From a virus: DNA of 38,129 nucleotides. The stretch lies in IMG/VR virus record IMGVR_UViG_3300023179_000257, positions 1-38,129 of that record; one strand, 5' to 3'. A program made the translations under genes and the position numbers. The notes below the pieces were generated by a model. That model had not been told where the DNA came from. It searched no databases and saw only the letters and a program-made list of their open reading frames with translations. Of this stretch, positions 22,801 through 29,398 are shown one piece after another. Every line of letters starts with the position of its first letter. The stretch's first letter is position 1.

Positions 22801-23030
22801 GAATCTATGGTATAGGATATAAATTGATAATCAAGATATCCCGGTCCGGTGGTAACCGATGCCGATACCAAATTGCCCGGAAATACTGCAATTGGTCTGG
22901 CGGCAACTATAGATCCGTCTAGCCTAACAGTGACATTAGTTGATATATCAAGATTGTGTCTGGTGCTGGCAGTATAGCTGGTGTTGGCAGTACTACCAGG
23001 AATGCACGAGGAGACGCTGCTGAACATCAT
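16833..23030 (-). CDS. Giant multidomain virion structural protein (2065 aa)
   Basis: I do not recognise a single family over the full length. Residues about 150-470 contain repeated strand patterns (DLLILANDGRLYRIRFD, NSIIVAGSNSLFVTDI, NGAILVTTKTHRVYIMN, FDNSLWVTGHDTNSVYQF) that look like blades of a beta-propeller. Around 575-700 a segment with INVSTNGYLTFDSYT and GYRIRWVGTS resembles nidogen-like beta domains. At about 855-960 a Calx-beta-like domain ends in NSDALIEGTETVTFSLANIYPG. The last 400 residues are acidic/aromatic and include an exact 14-residue tandem repeat (LQNTQLLPEFTAEY) near residue 1850. Two adjacent ATGs follow GGGAG at the 5' end; the second has the better spacing. It precedes the 462-residue protein by 3 bases. 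Probably a tail, baseplate or fibre hub component; function inferred only from size and location. Confidence 0.8.
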   Translation of the reverse strand: MMFSSVSSCIPGSTANTSYTASTRHNLDISTNVTVRLDGSIVAARPIAVFPGNLVSASVTTGPGYLDYQFISYTIDSRHNSFAVVNRNNYNPTIKSADAQRRWYNYPEEHITVSRYSTGYDVNASTGMNRDLIDVDSLHVVLDHWNQTVYFYDQYMFIAEVGLPAGPIDYRKINYSAIGTYTQDLLILANDGRLYRIRFDNQYVSSDQFDPRVVNIVDLDNLPYTEDIPTVGSFENLARKRRRAGLFPIIKALDVVGNSIIVAGSNSLFVTDINYNIIITATLSGEDIMHVAAFGNGAILVTTKTHRVYIMNLPNTFNLVYSSSALGHPYQVPGTNTVAVPEGNQQRLLIFNSAGTYTIWTTPEFVPAYCRAFDNSLWVTGHDTNSVYQFTAANTYNRYDFFRRVTLVSVLGNDIIGIHALQYFDTLDTPGIYKVIPFRVEDRTGPVNHIGTRPVQPLMLGSPISPIPGPNLVCWTNGIMNGIVNSQDYFSVSYRAIRSGTFTNSFILGETAIDYTTTVVTSSSILDHYTATTALHRLTPVYGIYDPPDIGNYDQGTTILDSIGFTINMWGSIYSNINVSTNGYLTFDSYTTHTANQQYGDLLTDAIFVEPGDLLQDYPIDNTDPMNIKKGRLDSAEVPTIYVKPQLLGEFRGYRIRWVGTSMRHYPLGNLANVVTSISSYNQIPIDDINLVNVNDYVSGNGIVVSTQVVSKYSYTNTATTYGSNITTNTFLVSDSITPPKYANISISGTKIATVLANSSTIINGNTVLSQVAGTVVVDGISPGPVDSSWIYKFGGVKQIGAASIVRQAYTITSISSVVANTAIQVNLSDYNQVYLNQTIFGANLTSTSIVGRRTVVKTFVLTANATTVVEGNAVAFSLSTTNVAAGSGYNYSLIGPGFDANDLVSGSTTGTFTVGSTMSALFVTNSDALIEGTETVTFSLANIYPGYSVPLSVSVDLVDSGTSIITPKTASASFTEYYIDVAAAQTLSNADVINLEKTSISFASIPLVSGTAVYELHTLTADSTVPAIGSATTLVLSGNFVEVNNTATVSSATSLLFKANVPAPTYSYEVGLYAGRNYQYIELYYDRATHSSTANIGPAAGDITKPNARMPVTTASGTSVLFGSESTDGIWRYLGTGSFSSDNSGFNPRTPRFQIERTLDPTELGYVAYIDQEIPIFANVRASLDYGRLYLNGGFYDGTQNLAKNDQLTIYVPFGSTLRPSVSVLGIGDYQLPLPTAPANTISTIPTDINLQNNYPRETLANSTITIATTGLYMLPVLYKSQYNNTGLDYIFQANISGTVANLTVGNYYQLSAGDTISVVNQFSSARKFDTRDIVINGPRTLIYRTRTAGDATFARFDYPTLVQPFVRYVDDWAPGLPYYRTANILASGPASALVFATGAGVELVINGLASGQANTVTSGSNLALQWTVPTYSEQPVTVYQIYQDLIDAGNVYVDIGSWNIENKIISSIADIDVATIIQPDLEPIIDTNRYIAANLASQLVDQSDQILTSLAQELVSSIAGSGTRQILTDFVGSYTTILVNTIASEWTGSHLALSQTFGSQLITAVTGSVHTISSEGVPNDGTWFLVDQIDVERLPGTYTIVPSRLEFDSNRLQFALILVDQIRAEHFTSPSWNFAQTISMDMPIVQQGQFVWHMPVATIADPITVSYHSMPQSQLLETSTLIRQSSSEPQFKELAGIFTGPLQLVTSIQSTLFSSFNIENLLGPATMFIDLTQADPGAVQITVFSSGTEPEIVQVTEFFDSSSADSLFVPSLFTAAQDSLFIYYTVIEQPNFVSEHVLPATMIESVIDSNFEQINQIYTAFAAEPVIETQVFIEFATEYLQNTQLLPEFTAEYLQNTQLLPEFTAEYLINGLIVNAIDNEYQLHNFIPQDLDPELYRPMLFYPELAPMVVQEHIILNDFNIVRLDPVGSFVQLVPIQLDYRPVPVKFDFELYQDYLHESLLLDQQTTASTYIGMYADGGRGGDRPNYPSQLPFVFYQRSWSYGPAAFVSQQSAAVVAAKYVTAEAIQIVGTDYWNYRIYFDTSHVCYPRSGLRFPVTWLIRGG
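17421..17504 (-). repeat. 42-bp exact tandem repeat
   Basis: Two identical 42-bp units (17421-17462, 17463-17504) plus the start of a third, encoding LQNTQLLPEFTAEY twice in the C-terminal part of the 2065-residue protein. Confidence 0.95.
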
Positions 23031-23054
23031 GCACTCCCATAGTAAGACTAAACA

Positions 23055-24224
23055 TTAATCACGAGCACTTTCTTCTGCTGCGCTTGCCTTGGTCAATACC
23101 ATTAGTCTCATGCCGGTACCATACTGTTTGTTGCTGTATAGTGCGGTATACTGTCTACTATTGATACTTTCCCCATAGACTGTTACATTAATGGTAGTTC
23201 CAGGACCGATTACTTCGGCACCAACTGTGCCCAACATATCAAGTTCGTCACCGTATCTATAACGTGCCGTACTCAAGTTGTTGACAAATGTAACCACAAA
23301 TTCGCCAGTTTCGGTAATACTCTGCTGTTGATAGGGATTAATCAGTGCCGGACTGTCCTCGGTGGCCACAGCAGCCGGTTTCTTGGCACTAGGTGTTAAC
23401 ACATCATTTTCTCTTACCACAAATTTTTTGTACTGATTGGGCTGTCCTGTGCCAAATAAAGCAAACACTGGGCAACGACTGGTCTCCACTGCTGGATTGA
23501 CATTGCCACGCATGGCAGAACCTCCACGAACGTTACCAGTAATACGATCAACCGGTCTCTGAACCAGCAGCCAACGAATCGGACTGTTGCCGTAGACCTT
23601 CTCTAAATTAGTAAATCCAGTTGTTGGACTAGGATCAGTAGGCACTTCCTCCTGATTGTCCTCCCATACTGTGAGAAATACACCACGATTAGTCATGGTT
23701 AAGGTATAGTTCATTGGATAGGCATTTACTGACAAATTCTGAGTTGGATCTCGATTTAACCAAACTTCGTCAAAATTGTTGTCCATTGGAACTGGATACA
23801 CTGTACCAGCCACAGTTTTTGTATCGGACCATACACTGGTATTCATTGATCCTGGTGGTTCTCGATAGCTAGGAGTGCCCACATAAGCTCTGTTACTGGC
23901 ATAGGCCACTGTGGTGAATGTGACATTATCGGGATATTGTAGCTCGGTGCCAGCATGTGCTGTGACACGATAGAGATCGTGCATCCAAAATCCCAATCTC
24001 CAGCCATAGCTTATGGGACTGATGTTAGCATTGATATAATCAGACAAAGGATCTACATTGGCAGTGGTTTTGTACAATAAAATATTACCAGCGCCCGATG
24101 TTTGGGTAGTAGCTTTGACAAAATAGGTGACTCCACTGTGTGGTGTTGTTAACTCAAGATCAATGTCCGACATCAATGATGTCACCGTTGTAAAACCGTA
24201 TTTGGTTACTGAATAGCAAGCCAT
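23055..24224 (-). CDS. Virion structural protein (389 aa), paralogue of the 698-aa protein C-terminus
   Basis: ATG at 24224 with a good GGAG about 10 bases upstream. The C-terminal 230 residues share a distinctive series of motifs with the preceding gene: YPMNYTLTMTNRGVFLTVWE, VQRPVDRITG, CPVFALF, KFVVRENDVL, FVVTFVNNLSTARYRYGDELDM and a closing GTGMRLMVLTKA. The N-terminal 150 residues are unrelated. The YPMNY...NRG.F..VWE family occurs among virion proteins of marine T4-like phages, usually without assigned function. No signal or membrane segment is seen. With its neighbour it probably forms part of a tail or neck sub-assembly, perhaps a hetero-oligomer derived from a duplicated gene. Next gene: the 2065-residue protein, 24 bases downstream. 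Confidence 0.8.
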   Translation of the reverse strand: MACYSVTKYGFTTVTSLMSDIDLELTTPHSGVTYFVKATTQTSGAGNILLYKTTANVDPLSDYINANISPISYGWRLGFWMHDLYRVTAHAGTELQYPDNVTFTTVAYASNRAYVGTPSYREPPGSMNTSVWSDTKTVAGTVYPVPMDNNFDEVWLNRDPTQNLSVNAYPMNYTLTMTNRGVFLTVWEDNQEEVPTDPSPTTGFTNLEKVYGNSPIRWLLVQRPVDRITGNVRGGSAMRGNVNPAVETSRCPVFALFGTGQPNQYKKFVVRENDVLTPSAKKPAAVATEDSPALINPYQQQSITETGEFVVTFVNNLSTARYRYGDELDMLGTVGAEVIGPGTTINVTVYGESINSRQYTALYSNKQYGTGMRLMVLTKASAAEESARD

Positions 24225-24242
24225 TTTATCATAAACTCCTAA

Positions 24243-26339
24243 TTAGACCACATCTCTTAGTACACAAATCCTTAGACCTGTGTTATAGGGCTTGTTGGCC
24301 GGTAATGCCTTGTAGGCTCTTTGCCCACTTTCCTGATAGGCAGTGATCAGTACATCATTGCCAGCCATACAGACATCAGCTGATGTCTGCCCGATCATGT
24401 CTAATTCTTCACTGTACCTGAATCTTGGTGTGGTCAGATTATGTAAAAAACTGATTAGATATTTGCTATTCTCGCTTAGAGCAATTTGATTTGTGGTATT
24501 TAATATGGCAAAGCTGTCATCAGTATGTTGGTCTGCAGGCACCCGATATGGGGTTGTCTGTACCACGACGTTTCCGCTGTAGGTATAGGTATAGCTGGTC
24601 TGTTCAGGATCGCCTTGTGTTGGATGTAGAACATCGCGTTCGCGCACAATAAACTTCCAGTAATTATAGCCAACACTGTTAATACAAAATACAGGTGCAC
24701 GACCAGCAGTCAGCACTCGACCAGTAATACGATCAACTGGTCTCTGAACCACAAACCAATTGAACCAATTGTTACCATTGGCCGCAAACTGCGCCGCGGA
24801 CCTGTGTATGGCACTCCAACTGCCTTCCCAGACACCAAAAAACATACCTCGGTTATTAAGTGTTACTGCATAATTCATAGGATAGGCTTCGGGATAGCTG
24901 CCTACACGCAGACTGCGATTGACAAAACCCTGGTCCACATTACCAACAGTTATGCGTTTGTCCACGACTCTACCGCCTACCGTAATATTACTAGTGGGCA
25001 AATTGCCCATTATACCAGCATGATCTATGACTTCACCGTTGTAATTAGTAACACGAGCAATATTGCCATTGTCTTGAAGCTGTACATGGGTAGCTGCGTA
25101 GATATTGAGAGTCTGACTATCAATGACATCAAAGGCCAATCGCCATGGTTGCAGATAATCTGGATCAAATCTGATGTTGGCAGTGGCGCCGGATGATAGA
25201 CTAATTGGAGTACTCAAAACCAAATTGGCGGTGCCGGTGACTATATTGACGTTTGCTGACACAATTGTGCTGTTAGTTGATCCAGAATTGAACAATTGGC
25301 CAGCATAGACTTCGGCAGGAACCCCACCGATACCTCCGGTTAGGCTTGTTAACTGTACCTGAGTATTGGCTGATACTGTGGCGGCCAAGGTACCCTGTAC
25401 TGTGGCAGAACTTGCCAAGGGATTGATTCTACCATTAGACTCTACAATAGCTGTAAACTTGTTGGGCACACGGTACTGATTGTCTTTGAGTAACGCACCG
25501 GTTCCCCTAAAATAGAGCGTGTCGCCATTATTAACTGTAATACTGTTACTAAACCTTAGAGTAATCCTAGTTGTTGCACCAATAACATTAGCAGCAATTT
25601 GTGCTACTGTTGTATTGGCCGGAATAGTGCTGTTGACGTTGGCAGTTGGACCTAAAAATACTTCTTGTCCTACCAATAGACCATTGGGGATAGATTTTGT
25701 TCCGCCTATACCTGATGTACCGCCTTGACCTAGTCCAGTGGTACCATCGTCACTGACTTGACCAGCTAGAGCCAGTGTACAGAATTCTGTATAGTCTTGA
25801 TTCACTACCGGAGTTGCTGTAGACACACGTGCCTTATAGGTCAATGCCTTGCTGGCCGACGCTGTGCTGGATCCGGTGGTGGTATAGTAACTGCCTGAAT
25901 TTAGAATTTCAAATCCAGTAATACCACCGGTCATTGAATCAATAGATGTAACACGAATTTCCACATTATTGGTTGTGTTTGCTATGAGATGTGTCAGACT
26001 AGCACCAACGGCATAGCCCACCCCTGGGGTAACAATTGTACGCACTCGTTCTGAGGTATTGGAATCCGAAATTCCCAATAACACATTACTGGCTATTGTT
26101 ATGCCGCTGGTATGAGAATTTACAGCATTGGCCAAAACTTGACTATTAGAATTGATTGTTTCAATTAGTTTAAAAGATTTTAGATCGCATACACCCAGGT
26201 CTGTGACTAGTAGATTGGTAAAATCGTAGACCAGATCACTGACTCTTACGAAACCGGCTCGCTCCTCCGAATAAAAACCACGAGTGGCTCTCTTGTCACT
26301 CTTGTTTACATAATAGATTTGTGGACTAATTACAGGCAT
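24243..26339 (-). CDS. Virion structural protein (698 aa) with TRGFYSEERAG N-terminus
   Basis: The start has GGGAG about 12 bases before the ATG. Near the N-terminus KRATRGFYSEERAGFVRVSDLVYDF is recognisable as the opening of a virion protein type seen in environmental T4-like phages. Residues about 60-430 are Ser/Thr/Asn-rich beta repeats (for instance AATVSANTQVQLTSLTGGIG). Residues about 490-698 form the domain shared with the next gene: YPMNYAVTLNNRGMFFGVWEG, VVQRPVDRITG, APVFCIN, KFIVRERDVLHP, YLISFLHNLTTPRFRYSEELDM and GLRICVLRDVV. A GATAAATA late-promoter-like element and a 6-bp stem-loop lie in the 57-base gap upstream, so it may begin its own transcription unit. Function unknown beyond structural. 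Confidence 0.8.
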   Translation of the reverse strand: MPVISPQIYYVNKSDKRATRGFYSEERAGFVRVSDLVYDFTNLLVTDLGVCDLKSFKLIETINSNSQVLANAVNSHTSGITIASNVLLGISDSNTSERVRTIVTPGVGYAVGASLTHLIANTTNNVEIRVTSIDSMTGGITGFEILNSGSYYTTTGSSTASASKALTYKARVSTATPVVNQDYTEFCTLALAGQVSDDGTTGLGQGGTSGIGGTKSIPNGLLVGQEVFLGPTANVNSTIPANTTVAQIAANVIGATTRITLRFSNSITVNNGDTLYFRGTGALLKDNQYRVPNKFTAIVESNGRINPLASSATVQGTLAATVSANTQVQLTSLTGGIGGVPAEVYAGQLFNSGSTNSTIVSANVNIVTGTANLVLSTPISLSSGATANIRFDPDYLQPWRLAFDVIDSQTLNIYAATHVQLQDNGNIARVTNYNGEVIDHAGIMGNLPTSNITVGGRVVDKRITVGNVDQGFVNRSLRVGSYPEAYPMNYAVTLNNRGMFFGVWEGSWSAIHRSAAQFAANGNNWFNWFVVQRPVDRITGRVLTAGRAPVFCINSVGYNYWKFIVRERDVLHPTQGDPEQTSYTYTYSGNVVVQTTPYRVPADQHTDDSFAILNTTNQIALSENSKYLISFLHNLTTPRFRYSEELDMIGQTSADVCMAGNDVLITAYQESGQRAYKALPANKPYNTGLRICVLRDVV

Positions 26340-26358
26340 TTTATTAAAATCTCCCTGG

Positions 26359-26375
26359 CTAGTCGCTAAGACTAG
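26359..26375. repeat. Stem-loop in the leader of the 698-aa gene
   Basis: CTAGTC and GACTAG arms separated by five bases, a perfect 6-bp stem between a late promoter-like element and the GGGAG ribosome site. There is no T-tract. It may stabilise the 5' end of the mRNA. Confidence 0.4.
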
Positions 26376-26384
26376 ATATAAAGT

Positions 26385-26392
26385 TATTTATC
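26385..26392 (-). promoter_or_regulatory. Late promoter-like element before the 698-aa gene
   Basis: GATAAATA in the 57-base gap upstream, about 45 bases before the ATG, one mismatch to TATAAATA. The resulting leader would contain a 6-bp stem-loop and a GGGAG ribosome site. Confidence 0.5.
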
Positions 26393-26396
26393 AAAA

Positions 26397-27212
26397 TCAA
26401 TTTAATGCTACCCATCCGGTAGGACCATAGACATAAACACGATTGTCTGAGGTCAGATAGGCCATTTTTCCTATATAAACCGCACTGGGCAGAGTGTTGA
26501 CCACTTCTAGTATGGCGCCGCTGTCTGTTACAGCTGGATAATAGAATAATTCTATGTCAACACCCTGACCAGGACCATAGTTGTCCAGACTGGTCAGGGT
26601 TAGATATATATTCTGTGTAGGCGGTTCCTCAAAGTTTGCCCAAATACTATATTGTCTGCTCTGGAAACTGCTGCCATCATTGAGATATACTGTGCCATCA
26701 TCAGTTCTATGATCAGGAGTACTGATAAAAGTATAGGGATTGACATCGTCTCTGCTGGGGGTAGTAAATGCTTCTAGCCTTATTTGTCGATTGGCAGTGG
26801 GCATGACTGTGACCGCATAAACTATGCTGGCGGTGCCCAAATTGAATGTTACATTGGCTGACCCGTAGCCTAGTAGGCTGTTGACTGTGTACTGAAAACG
26901 CCGCCGACGTATGCCGGTGCTGGGCGGTGCTGGCCCCCAGAATGTTTCGCTATTGGGGCCGCCCGTGGCAACCAATACACTGTTGTTGGGTGGTTCATAG
27001 GTGGGCAGACTGTATAACCGATCTACTATTACCCGACCATCAATAATAACATTGCCGCGCACATCCAGGGCCTGCCTAGGTGTACCGGTGTTGATACCAA
27101 CACGACGACGTGTAACATCAAAATAGATTAGATTACCATCAACGCTTAGATCCAGGCCCTGTCGCTCCAGATTGCGTAGCAGCATGGGCCCGGAAATTCT
27201 ACCAATGGACAT
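26397..27212 (-). CDS. Virion structural protein (271 aa), SIGRISGPMLLRNLERQG family
   Basis: The N-terminus MSIGRISGPMLLRNLERQG, followed by DLSVDGNLIYFDVTRRRVGI and ALDVRGNVIIDG, is a characteristic opening of phage fibre or neck proteins: a beta-helix-like repeat with GINTGTPRQALDV, comparable to trimeric fibre shafts. The C-terminal part is beta-rich and ends with AYLTSDNRVYVYGPTGWVALN, a pattern often seen at the tips of phage tail proteins. Its ATG shares one base with the stop of the upstream gene (TAATG), indicating translational coupling. The exact virion location cannot be read from the sequence. Confidence 0.8.
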   Translation of the reverse strand: MSIGRISGPMLLRNLERQGLDLSVDGNLIYFDVTRRRVGINTGTPRQALDVRGNVIIDGRVIVDRLYSLPTYEPPNNSVLVATGGPNSETFWGPAPPSTGIRRRRFQYTVNSLLGYGSANVTFNLGTASIVYAVTVMPTANRQIRLEAFTTPSRDDVNPYTFISTPDHRTDDGTVYLNDGSSFQSRQYSIWANFEEPPTQNIYLTLTSLDNYGPGQGVDIELFYYPAVTDSGAILEVVNTLPSAVYIGKMAYLTSDNRVYVYGPTGWVALN

Positions 27213-27817
27213 TAGACAGACTCCACAGTGTAGTAGATGGTTTCGCTTTGATTAAATGTGCTGACATCAAATCGCAGTGTTTGACCGGCAGCAACATCAT
27301 TGATGTCGCCACCTGTATAGTCGTCGGTAGCTACGATTGAATAGCCAGGACTAAAGCTGTTGGTGAAATAATTGGTCCAATAGGCTGGAATTGGTTCGCT
27401 GTAGTCCCCGGTTACCAGTCCGTGTAAAACTACAACAGGATGCCCATCTGGCGGCGGTGAAGTAAACACCAGATCATAGTTGTTGACCACATAGCTGACA
27501 CCAGGGTTTTGAAATACATTATGTATAAACACAAATATGTACAGCTCATTGCCTGCCGGGTAGCTAAAACGCATGGGGGTGAAAACTGTCTGCGAGCCAT
27601 TGCCATAAAAGGTATCCTTATAGGGATATTCTATGTCACTGCCGGTGCCAATTGGACGCCATTTGTTTCTAAAATAGACTTCCGGGCGTGCCAGTATAAA
27701 ATTATATCTAATTAGTCCATCTACAGGATCATTGGGACCAATGGCCGAACTGCCCACAGGCAGGCGTATGCTATAGCTGGCCGATCTCAGTTCTCTATTC
27801 TTGGCATATCGCCCCAT
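27212..27817 (-). CDS. Virion structural protein (201 aa) with fibre-type GNGSQTVFT domain
   Basis: I chose the ATG at 27817, one base after the TAG of the 106-residue gene; an in-frame TTG four codons earlier would overlap that gene. Residues 10-60 contain SYSIRLPVGSSAIGPNDP and a GLIRYNxxxARPEVYFRNKW strand pair, the 'RYN...E.Y....W' element also seen in the glycine-rich fibres. Residues about 65-140 (DTFYGNGSQTVFTPMRF, then LYIFVFIHNVFQNPGVSYVV, then LVFTSPPPDGHPVVV) are the same beta module that occurs three times in the 2198-residue fibre. So this small protein is a single-module relative of the giant fibre. Stop and next ATG overlap by one base. Confidence 0.8.
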   Translation of the reverse strand: MGRYAKNRELRSASYSIRLPVGSSAIGPNDPVDGLIRYNFILARPEVYFRNKWRPIGTGSDIEYPYKDTFYGNGSQTVFTPMRFSYPAGNELYIFVFIHNVFQNPGVSYVVNNYDLVFTSPPPDGHPVVVLHGLVTGDYSEPIPAYWTNYFTNSFSPGYSIVATDDYTGGDINDVAAGQTLRFDVSTFNQSETIYYTVESV

Positions 27818-27818
27818 A

Positions 27819-28139
27819 CTAGACCCCAATGGTGCTTACAGTTGATACCACACGCACTGTGACATTAGGAGCTAGATCTATGTTGGCATACAGGGCATCG
27901 CCATTTTCTAAAATTAATTTTTCGGTATCTATTACATAGGTATCATTGATAGTCAAAGGAATTGAAAAATAGATTGTGTTGGTACTGTCTGGAGTACCAC
28001 CGTTGGGCACAGCATAGATATTAAAATGCACCGGCAAGCTGCCTGAATTGCAGATATAAAGTACAGTAACAGCATTGGAACCCACACTGGTAAAAATACT
28101 AGCAGGCACATTAGAAATAGATGTATTGGTTAATGCCAT
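27819..28139 (-). CDS. Small beta-rich virion protein (106 aa), paralogue of the 118-aa protein
   Basis: 106 residues with no signal peptide, rich in short beta strands (VTVLYICNSGSLPVHFNIYA, KLILENGDALYANIDLAPN, VRVVSTVS). The LILENGDALYAN segment and preceding VHFNIYAVPNGG correspond to IYLEEGDQLRIAAN and VTVDFYRGG of the 118-residue protein at 15013-15369. It sits in a tight operon: 8 bases after the 208-residue gene and one base before the 201-residue gene. Likely a small virion subunit of unknown location. Confidence 0.75.
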   Translation of the reverse strand: MALTNTSISNVPASIFTSVGSNAVTVLYICNSGSLPVHFNIYAVPNGGTPDSTNTIYFSIPLTINDTYVIDTEKLILENGDALYANIDLAPNVTVRVVSTVSTIGV

Positions 28140-28147
28140 AACAGGTC

Positions 28148-28774
28148 CTATAATATCAAAGCATAGACCAATGCTTTGCGTTTGGTGATTAGCTCTTGAT
28201 CGTTAACCAACGAGTTGCTGACATAGAGTCCGGTTTGCCCTGCTGCAGGTTCTCTACTGACTATAACAGTGCTGTTGGCTGCTGCTGCGGAACTGGTAGT
28301 GCTATTATAAATTCTAATACCCTTTGTGGCCTGGGTGCCGTCCCAGCCTGGTCTTAGTTCTATGTGCTGCGGTGGTTCGGATCTTATCTCCCAGCCATTG
28401 ACATACAGATGTCCGCCTAGATGTGGATCAGGGTCATCTTGGACCCTGGTCATTATATTACCCCAGTTGTAGCCATCGTTGGTAATTTGCCAACGATCTA
28501 TAGATTCGTTCCAGTGCACTCCAACTGTAGGGCTAGTTCCTCTGCGTACATCAATACCAGAATCTAAATAGGGCGTGGCAACAGTACCGGAATTAAGTAC
28601 AATAATATTATCAGTGATTTCGGTATCTATACTTTTGACATCAGTAAGTTTACCAATAATTACCACATTACCTCTTAAGACAATGCTACCGAACCCGCGA
28701 TCGGCTGTGACAAATACACTGCCTTCCAGCGTGTCTAAATAATAGTCACTGTTGATTCTGTCGTAAGAGCTCAT
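28148..28774 (-). CDS. Virion structural/fibre-like protein (208 aa)
   Basis: Begins MSSYDRINSDYYLDTLEGSVFVTADRG. A beta-helix-like stretch, GSIVLRGNVVIIGKLTDV followed by TEITDNIIVLNSGT, resembles shaft modules of fibre proteins. Then comes DSGIDVRRGTSPTVGVHWNE with DRWQITNDG, and a C-terminal region with TVIVSREPAAGQTGLYVSN and ELITKRKALVYALIL. The last two features are typical of T4-like phage structural proteins in which a shaft repeat precedes a short tip. A CATAAATA element begins about 17 bases upstream of the ATG and a terminator for the preceding unit lies just before it, so this is probably the first gene of a transcript. No clear Shine-Dalgarno is visible. Specific role unknown. 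Confidence 0.78.
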   Translation of the reverse strand: MSSYDRINSDYYLDTLEGSVFVTADRGFGSIVLRGNVVIIGKLTDVKSIDTEITDNIIVLNSGTVATPYLDSGIDVRRGTSPTVGVHWNESIDRWQITNDGYNWGNIMTRVQDDPDPHLGGHLYVNGWEIRSEPPQHIELRPGWDGTQATKGIRIYNSTTSSAAAANSTVIVSREPAAGQTGLYVSNSLVNDQELITKRKALVYALIL

Positions 28775-28790
28775 AATCGGAGATTTTAGA

Positions 28791-28798
28791 TATTTATG
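28791..28798 (-). promoter_or_regulatory. Late promoter-like element before the 208-aa gene
   Basis: CATAAATA directly after a terminator and 16 bases before the ATG of the first gene of the structural operon. One mismatch to TATAAATA. The leader would be short (about 10 bases). Confidence 0.55.
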
Positions 28799-28810
28799 CT
28801 AAAACTCTAG

Positions 28811-28839
28811 AGAAAAAAATAGCACCCCAGGGTGCTATT
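28811..28839 (-). terminator. Rho-independent terminator after the 139-aa gene
   Basis: A 9-bp stem (AATAGCACC paired with GGTGCTATT) with a tight loop, followed on the minus strand by seven T. It sits 19 bases past the stop of the 139-residue gene and before the promoter of the next operon. Confidence 0.88.
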
Positions 28840-28857
28840 ATTGAGTCTAGTAGCTGG

Positions 28858-29277
28858 TTAGGCCACGTTACCGGTAATGTCCACATTGCCTGTGAATACA
28901 CTGGTATTACCAGCCTCTTCAACTTGAATATAGGTGTCTGTGGTAGATACACTAAAGTTCCAGGGACCGGTAAAAATCACTGTTCCTGCGGTGTTGACTG
29001 CTGTGATCTTGCGACCAGAAATTTTTCCAACATAGCCTAATGTGCCATCGTCGGCCTTGACCTTGATAGTCATTTCGCCTGCAGCCAGACTACCGTCAGC
29101 TTTGGCAACTAATCTGCAGCTGGCTGTGGTTCCTGCGGCATCTACACAGATAAATGTCTTGCTGCCACGTTGACGCTGAATAGCACCATCCACACTGGCA
29201 GTGCCATTGTGAAAACGCACACGAATATTGTCGTTGTTATCAAAACCAAAAAATTTCTTATTAATCGGACGTCCCAT
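28858..29277 (-). CDS. Small virion protein (139 aa), GRPINKKFFG family
   Basis: I start it at the ATG at 29277, because AAGGAG lies about 9 bases upstream and the resulting N-terminus (MGRPINKKFFGFDNNDN) matches the 'GRPxNKKYFG' opening of small structural proteins in marine T4-like phages. An in-frame ATG 16 codons earlier would place the ribosome site inside the gene. The rest is beta-rich (VDGAIQRQRGSKTFICVD, LGYVGKISGRKITAVN). It has its own perfect TATAAATA promoter 68 bases upstream and a strong terminator just downstream, so it is probably a monocistronic late gene, suggesting high copy number. Decoration or minor tail protein would fit; neither is proven. Confidence 0.8.
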   Translation of the reverse strand: MGRPINKKFFGFDNNDNIRVRFHNGTASVDGAIQRQRGSKTFICVDAAGTTASCRLVAKADGSLAAGEMTIKVKADDGTLGYVGKISGRKITAVNTAGTVIFTGPWNFSVSTTDTYIQVEEAGNTSVFTGNVDITGNVA

Positions 29278-29345
29278 TTGTTTTCTCCTTGGTTGGCGTT
29301 CTAGGCCTACGTGGTTGGGCTCCACATAAGTGATTACGAACTAGG

Positions 29346-29353
29346 TATTTATA
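29346..29353 (-). promoter_or_regulatory. Perfect T4-type late promoter for the 139-aa virion gene
   Basis: TATAAATA exact match read on the minus strand, 68 bases upstream of the chosen ATG at 29277. It forms a divergent pair with the plus-strand element. Confidence 0.75.
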
Positions 29354-29362
29354 CTCTGCAGG

Positions 29363-29370
29363 TATAAATA
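29363..29370 (+). promoter_or_regulatory. Perfect T4-type late promoter for the lipoprotein gene
   Basis: TATAAATA exact match, 28 bases before the lipoprotein ATG, leaving room for a leader with AAGAGGT. It is back to back with a matching element on the other strand, 9 bases apart. Confidence 0.75.
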
Positions 29371-29398
29371 ACTGATACAACCCAAAAGAGGTAATCCT

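Noticed and set aside
26359-26375. Stem-loop as a terminator
   Set aside because: Six-base stem without a T-tract, located between a promoter-like element and a ribosome site.
29278-29325. Upstream ATG extending the 139-residue protein to 155 residues
   Set aside because: AAGGAG lies just before the internal ATG at 29277 and the family N-terminus begins there.
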